Part shown: positions 60,301 to 64,000 of the stretch, one piece after another
Numbering within the stretch: the first letter of the stretch is position 1
How the letters are laid out: each line of letters starts with the position of its first letter
Assembly: GCA_022820665.1 (NCBI GenBank)
Contig: JAJEFB010000004.1
Span: 162,836 to 226,835 of the forward strand
DNA length: 64,000 bases
Reading direction: 5' to 3'
Source: Anaerolineae bacterium
GTDB taxonomy: Bacteria > Chloroflexota > Anaerolineae > Aggregatilineales > Phototrophicaceae
Translations under genes and position numbers: made by a program
Notes under the pieces: generated by a model
The model's input: the letters and a program-made list of their open reading frames with translations, nothing else
Told to the model about the DNA's origin: nothing
The model's database searches: none

Positions 60301-63300
60301 GGCCAGTTTTCGGGTGGTACAGATCTTGCGCGGAGCAGCGACCGACAATCCGCTCGCCCATGCTTTGCCCCGCGATATCATCGTCGCGTGCGACAATCAG
60401 CCCGCGTTGGGTATTGCAGTCCCAACGATTGACGATCATATCCTGGGCGACATCGACCAATCGCCGCGTCAAGTAACCCGCATCCGCCGTGCGCAGCGCC
60501 GTATCCGCCAGACCCTTGCGCGCGCCATGTGTGGAAATGAAGTACTCCAGGGCATTCAACCCTTCGCGGAAGTGGCTGCGAATCGGCAGATCAATGATGC
60601 GCCCCGAGGGATCCGCCATCAAACCGCGCATGCCCGCCAACTGCGTGATCGGCCCGAATCCACCCTTGGTCGAGCCCGATATCGCCATGATCGCGATCGG
60701 ACCATAAGGATCAAGCGTATTGCGGATCCGGTCCTGCAGGGACTCCTTGGCGCGGTTCCATTCGTCGATCGTGATCTGATACCGCTCTTCTTCGGTCATC
60801 AAGCCGCGGCGGAAGTCGCGCTCGGCGCGCGTTACAACCTCGTCCGCCCCTTGCAAGATATCCGTCCGCTCGTCAGGGATAGTCAGGTCGCTCACAGCAA
60901 TCGTCGTGCCGGAAATCGTCGCGTAGTGGAAACCGTAGTTCTTGATCGCGTCCACCACCTCGGTCGTGATTTCCGCGCCGATCACCTGGTAGCATCGGGC
61001 GACAAGCTGCTGCAAAACCTTCTTGTCCATGGTTTTCTGGACGAAGCGCATCTCGTCTGGCAAAATGCGGTTGAAGATAGCCCGCCCCACCGTGCAGATT
61101 TCCGGTTCCTCCTGCGGGCTGCGCGTATCATATACATTGCCAAGCAAAATCGGCGTATGCAGATGCACCAGGCCGATGCGATACAGATACTCGACCTCGT
61201 CCATGTCAACGACGACGCGGCGCTCGTGCAAGTTCGTGATCTCCAGCTGATCTTCCAGTCCCCTGGCTCGCATATATCTGCGCATCTCGTATGCGTTGGC
61301 CAGGATGCAATCTACCTCTCCGTCCAGTAGCGCTTGCACTGTGCGATCAACGGCTGTCTCCAAGACTTTGGGTCGCCCGTTGTCATCGGGCTCGGTCTCG
61401 TCAAAGAACAGTTCGACGTTGGGCACTTGCCGGAATTGCGCATAGTAATAGCCATTAGACCGGACGGCGATGCCAACCTTATGCTCGCCGCCGTACAGTA
61501 CCTGCTCGGAACGGAAGTCATCCGCGCGCGCTTTCTGCGCCACGATCTCAACGGTCGGATCCATCGTCAAATAATAATTGCCGAGCACCATGTCCTTGGA
61601 AGGACCGACGATGGGCATGCCATCCGAAGGCTTCAACAAGTTGCGCGTGCTCAGCATCAGCTCGCGCGCTTCCTTAACAGCCTGCTCGCTCAACGGCACG
61701 TGAACCGCCATTTGATCGCCATCGAAATCCGCATTAAAAGCGGAACAAACCAGAGGATGGATTTGGATCGCTTTGCCCTCAACCAGCAACGGCTCAAAGG
61801 CTTGAATGCCGAGGCGATGCAAGGTCGGCGCGCGGTTTAACAAAACCGGCCGCTCGCGGATCACTTCTTCCAGGACTTCCCATACCTCCGGGCGCTCTCG
61901 TTCGATGATACGCTTGGCGCCTTTGACATTGCTCGCGTAGTTGTATTGCACCAATCGGCTGATCACAAACGGCCGGTATAACTCAAGCGCCATCGTCTTG
62001 GGCAAACCGCATTGATGCAACTTCAGCTTGGGACCGATGACGATAACCGAACGTCCCGAATAATCGACGCGCTTTCCGAGCAGATTCCGGCGGAAACGCC
62101 CCTTCTTGCCCTTGAGCATATCGCTTAAGGATTTCAGTTCCCGGCGACCGCGGCGGCTCAAAGCCTTGCCGCGCTGGCTATTGTCGATCAAACTGTCAAC
62201 CGCTTCTTGCAGCATACGCTTTTCGTTGCGCACGATGACATCCGGCGCGCCAAGATCCAGCAAATGCTTCAGCCGGTTATTCCTGTTGATGACGCGGCGA
62301 TACAAATCGTTCAAGTCGCTGGTGGCGAAACGACCGCCATCCAACTGCACCATCGGCCGCAGATCGGGTGGAATCACCGGCAGAACAGTCAAAATCATCC
62401 ATTCCGGACGATTGCCGTTCGGCTCGTTTTCCTGGTTGGTTTCATCGCTGTCTATAACGGTGCTGCGGCTGTTGCGCAAGCTTTCGACCACCCGCAAGCG
62501 CTTGGTGGCTTTGCGGCTGCGTTGCTTCGACTTGCTGGTGCGGACTTCAATCCAAAGTTCTTCCGCCAGCTTCGCCAGGTTGAGCGTGCCCAGGATCTCG
62601 TAAAAGGCTTCCGCGCCCATATTGGCCTGGAAGACATTGCCGAAGCGGCTCTTGAGCTCGCGATAGCGGCTTTCCGACAGGAACTGCAGGACATGCAGCT
62701 CCCCTAATTCATTGATTTGCTTTTCAGCGCTTTCACGCAAGTTCTTTATGCGTTCCTCTATTTCCTCCGCCTGTTCTTCCAGGGACGAAGCCACATCAAC
62801 ATTCGCATCGTCAATATCGCCGCTGATCTTGGCGATTTCGGCTTTGCTCAACTCTTCAATCTCAGTCTGTAATTTGCTCAGATATTCGTTGACCTGGGTT
62901 TGGATCCGCGAGATGTGATCGTTGGTGACCTCTTCGCCTTTTTCAACGACAATTGTCTCTGTCGCTTGCAGACTGATCTCCGCAGACGCGGCTTGACCCA
63001 ACATGCTTTCGACGCGGGTCTGCGCCGCTTGGGCTTCGTTCATCACCTCGTCGCTTAACCGCCCCAGTTCGCCGTCAAAGTGATCGCGGATCGCTTTGAC
63101 CTTGTTGTCGAACTCCTCCGCAAGTTGATCACGGTTGTCCCGCAACTCGCTGAACTGGTCTTCCAACTCCCCAGTCAGCTCCTGCTCTTTCAACTCCAGT
63201 TCCTTCTCAATGCGAGTGATCGCTTTGCTGCGCGCGTCTTGATCAACTTGTGTAACCACATACTGCGCGAAGTAAAGCACGCGGTCCAGGTTGCGCCGGC

Positions 63301-63658
63301 TGACGTCCAAAAGCAGACCCAAATAGCTCGGCACGCGCCGTGTATACCAAACATGAGCGACCGGGGCCGCCAGTTCGATATGCCCCATGCGTTCGCGCCG
63401 CACCGAAGACCGTGTCACCTCGACGCCGCATTTATCGCAGATGATGCCGCGATAGCGGATGTTCTTGTACTTTCCACAATAGCATTGCCAGTCTCGTGTG
63501 GGGCCGAAAATCCGCTCGCAGAACAGCCCGTCCATTTCCGGACGCAGCCGCCGATAGTTGATCGTTTCCGGTTTCGTCACCTCTCCATAAGACCAGGAAC
63601 GGATCTGTTCTGGAGAAGCCAGACTAATACGTAATGCGCTAAAGTCTTTCGCCTCCAA
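57314..63658 (-). CDS. rpoC: DNA-directed RNA polymerase subunit beta', with giant tandem-repeat insertion
   Basis: A 2114-residue beta'; E. coli has 1407. Start TTG 63658 follows a strong AGGAGG. The N-terminal zinc ribbon is CYCGKYK...CDKCGV (about residues 58-78). A coiled-coil insertion fills roughly 140-340. The catalytic NADFDGDQ is at 642-649, and the trigger loop ([17 protein letters not shown]) is intact. The second zinc site is Cys1081, Cys1729, Cys1736, Cys1739; E. coli has 73 residues between the first two, here 647. That space is filled by a repeated module (see separate entry). The C-terminal part is normal. No rpoB precedes it within 340 bp. Confidence 0.96.
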   Translation of the reverse strand: MEAKDFSALRISLASPEQIRSWSYGEVTKPETINYRRLRPEMDGLFCERIFGPTRDWQCYCGKYKNIRYRGIICDKCGVEVTRSSVRRERMGHIELAAPVAHVWYTRRVPSYLGLLLDVSRRNLDRVLYFAQYVVTQVDQDARSKAITRIEKELELKEQELTGELEDQFSELRDNRDQLAEEFDNKVKAIRDHFDGELGRLSDEVMNEAQAAQTRVESMLGQAASAEISLQATETIVVEKGEEVTNDHISRIQTQVNEYLSKLQTEIEELSKAEIAKISGDIDDANVDVASSLEEQAEEIEERIKNLRESAEKQINELGELHVLQFLSESRYRELKSRFGNVFQANMGAEAFYEILGTLNLAKLAEELWIEVRTSKSKQRSRKATKRLRVVESLRNSRSTVIDSDETNQENEPNGNRPEWMILTVLPVIPPDLRPMVQLDGGRFATSDLNDLYRRVINRNNRLKHLLDLGAPDVIVRNEKRMLQEAVDSLIDNSQRGKALSRRGRRELKSLSDMLKGKKGRFRRNLLGKRVDYSGRSVIVIGPKLKLHQCGLPKTMALELYRPFVISRLVQYNYASNVKGAKRIIERERPEVWEVLEEVIRERPVLLNRAPTLHRLGIQAFEPLLVEGKAIQIHPLVCSAFNADFDGDQMAVHVPLSEQAVKEARELMLSTRNLLKPSDGMPIVGPSKDMVLGNYYLTMDPTVEIVAQKARADDFRSEQVLYGGEHKVGIAVRSNGYYYAQFRQVPNVELFFDETEPDDNGRPKVLETAVDRTVQALLDGEVDCILANAYEMRRYMRARGLEDQLEITNLHERRVVVDMDEVEYLYRIGLVHLHTPILLGNVYDTRSPQEEPEICTVGRAIFNRILPDEMRFVQKTMDKKVLQQLVARCYQVIGAEITTEVVDAIKNYGFHYATISGTTIAVSDLTIPDERTDILQGADEVVTRAERDFRRGLMTEEERYQITIDEWNRAKESLQDRIRNTLDPYGPIAIMAISGSTKGGFGPITQLAGMRGLMADPSGRIIDLPIRSHFREGLNALEYFISTHGARKGLADTALRTADAGYLTRRLVDVAQDMIVNRWDCNTQRGLIVARDDDIAGQSMGERIVGRCSAQDLYHPKTGRLLLSRNELISGIGDEFVAGESFDELTEEEVIDEIENLPAWVPKFTVTNRWAHDVYDPESREKLAERDKSIGGDRDATAKGIANQVLSSLSRVLQFQNGHYVEKDIYDPKTGMRLVKAGKRINKRNGAEFSKRFESSRREALNVHVEYFVRKDVFDPKTGAELAKADICIKEDSANFTERVKSSLQELLNSREGHYVKHDVYDPQTGERLAEECKSIVEDGADFAERVKSSLQELFNSREGHYVKHDVYDPQTGERLAEEGKCIEEDGADFAESVKNALEKLLEAQVMHHGLREISDADTGEKTVQEDELLVDQPQPTDHIEGEVRVECFAKHDVYDPNSGTQLVKQGELIENQLEHLDQFELIVHDGYFARHDVYDPNSGTQLVKQGELIENQLQHLDQFGLEVHVGQFAKYDVFDPNSGSQLISNGDLIENQLRSLDKYEPEVYEKHYAMQSAYDPNSGNLLVKQDDLIDEQLKPLEQFALDLRIGRFAKYDAYHPETGKPLVKKEDLIARSVNESLPLRIRSLMTYELKGNTEHKTESDLYDPRTAEKLEDHLEGNWTYVYRSISNDFEEGFHSSNPEVQVKDPTLDITDKYLRDVNEIAVRSPLTCDLIHGVCALCYGRDLGTGDMVGIGSAVGIIAAQSIGEPGTQLTLRTFHSGGTAETTDITSGLPRVEELFEARRKPKGEAVMTAIGGILRLTEREDHVRIATVIDSEVQNEIHVVPEGWEICVDDGKEIAVGVTVAKNGDAEIKAALAGKVHIEDDTVYIRDERRDEQEYEIPANARLRKNIYDGMTVGLGEQLTEGPRNPHSILRVLGPDATQMYLLGEIQEVYRSQGVNIADKHFETVIRKMMCKVQITKSGDSDLLPGELIDRLKLLEINESLIAEDREPCAGTPILLGITKAALSTESYLSAASFQHTIKVLAGAAIEGQVDPLHGLKENVIIGKLIPAGTGFHAYQDREAVAPSVTLEAQGALDFDDLSDQDDFENMLSEL
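58600..60350 (-). repeat. rpoC: Thirteen-copy protein repeat inside rpoC
   Basis: The module core is [K/H]-D-V-Y-D-P-x-[T/S]-G-x-x-L followed by a short linker. The core Asp (or its substitute) is at residues 1112 (native copy), 1173, 1224, 1272, 1319, 1366, 1413, 1453, 1493, 1533, 1573, 1613 and 1661. Spacings are 61, 51, 48, 47, 47, 47, then five of 40, then 48. Copies at 1319/1366 and 1453/1493 are nearly identical at the DNA level, showing recent duplication or gene conversion. The native copy corresponds to the single GRVTAEDVLKPGTADIL segment of E. coli beta'. The region looks AT-richer than its flanks. Confidence 0.93.
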
Positions 63659-64000
63659 GGCGTAACCTCCTATGCGCTATGCTGCTGTAGATTGAAAGTA
63701 GATGACCTGATGAAATCGTTGCACTATCACCAACAAAGACAAATAGACAACAGAAGGCGCAGCCCCTGTGCCCTGTACGCAATGTGATATATTAGCGTGT
63801 TTCCATCACTCGGAATTGTAACCTGAGCCTGCCGCCTTTGTCAAGACGCGACCAAAAGGGGTAGTGTATCCTTTTCGGTTGAAATTCAAATGAGCCATAT
63901 CCAGTTTCACCACAAAGACACGAAGGACATAAAGAAAAGGCATGTTTACGCGCGATTCTCGGTGCCCTCGGTGTCCTCGGTGGTTAAGTTTTTTCTTTTT
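63659..64000. other. Region upstream of rpoC to the window end
   Basis: These 342 bp hold no gene I can support. The rpoC promoter must be here; an AT-rich AATATATC stretch on the minus strand near 63788-63795 is a weak candidate. The outermost part is a dispersed repeat (63906-63988). Confidence 0.5.
63906..63988. repeat. Dispersed repeat, copy 2 (CACCACAAAGACACGAAG type)
   Basis: It starts with the same 20 bases as the copy at 18843 and ends with a nine-base periodic stretch (ggtgccctc, ggtgtcctc, ggtggttaa). Function unknown; related sequences occur between genes in many bacteria. Confidence 0.55.

Noticed and set aside
58600..60350. The spaced repeats as a CRISPR array
   Set aside because: Units are 120-144 bp, stay in the rpoC frame and encode a protein module; there are no short identical repeats with unique spacers.
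60314..61330. A 338-residue plus-strand frame inside rpoC
   Set aside because: Shadow of conserved rpoC sequence.

Overview
The window looks like chromosomal DNA from a Chloroflexota bacterium, probably a relative of Anaerolineae or Caldilineae. This is an inference from gene content and protein character; there is no rRNA or other taxonomic marker here. It is moderately GC-rich, densely coded, and most start sites have clear Shine-Dalgarno (SD) sequences. TTG and GTG starts are frequent (pyrB, ftsY, rpoC, the Suv3-like helicase). I saw no tRNA, rRNA, CRISPR array, prophage or intact transposase gene.

Layout. 1-4203 (minus): a YnjB-like binding protein, an alkaline-phosphatase-superfamily hydrolase and two permeases of one ABC importer; the second permease runs off the left edge. 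4482-10912 (plus): a nucleoside phosphorylase, a multidrug/ANKH-like membrane protein, an M24 peptidase, an HtrA protease and a protein with a phosphodiester-glycosidase (NAGPA) domain. 10892-13475 (minus): a sugar-isomerase-like TIM barrel, an Ldh-family oxidoreductase and a deiodinase-like selenoprotein read through an in-frame UGA. 13717-17471: a heterodimeric ABC exporter. 17481-21732: DNA polymerase IV, a 0.6 kb inverted-repeat element, and glycogen branching enzyme. 21804-29917: an MFS transporter, formate-tetrahydrofolate ligase, and a compact pyrB-C-D-E-F operon. 30036-33489: an SRPBCC protein, a carotenoid-desaturase-like enzyme and photolyase, tightly overlapped. 33496-36305 (minus): a MaoC hydratase and a membrane pyrophosphatase. 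36657-40998: yraN, miaA, a hypothetical gene, moaC, a moaD-moaE fusion and rnc. 41000-44333 (minus): a Suv3-like helicase, an HNH nuclease and an FHA-winged-helix protein. 44497-50816: ftsY, an rRNA methyltransferase, prfB, rel and a DUF3524/GTDC1-type glycosyltransferase. 50779-53436 (minus): gyrA. 53712-57260: a secreted glycosidase-like lipoprotein and a GT-C membrane glycosyltransferase. 57314-63658 (minus): a 2114-residue rpoC.

The two most notable things are these. First, the beta-prime subunit of RNA polymerase carries a large tandem expansion. A short strand-hairpin module that normally occurs once, between the first and second cysteines of the second zinc site, is present about 13 times, with very regular 40- and 47-residue spacings. 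Second, a deiodinase-like redox protein has a UGA codon exactly at the expected selenocysteine position, followed by a bacterial SECIS-like hairpin. Smaller mobile DNA is also visible: a pair of ~144 bp MITE-like repeats with TA duplications, one of which sits directly before rnc, and a ~621 bp element with CAGGG-starting inverted ends plus a solitary copy of one end.
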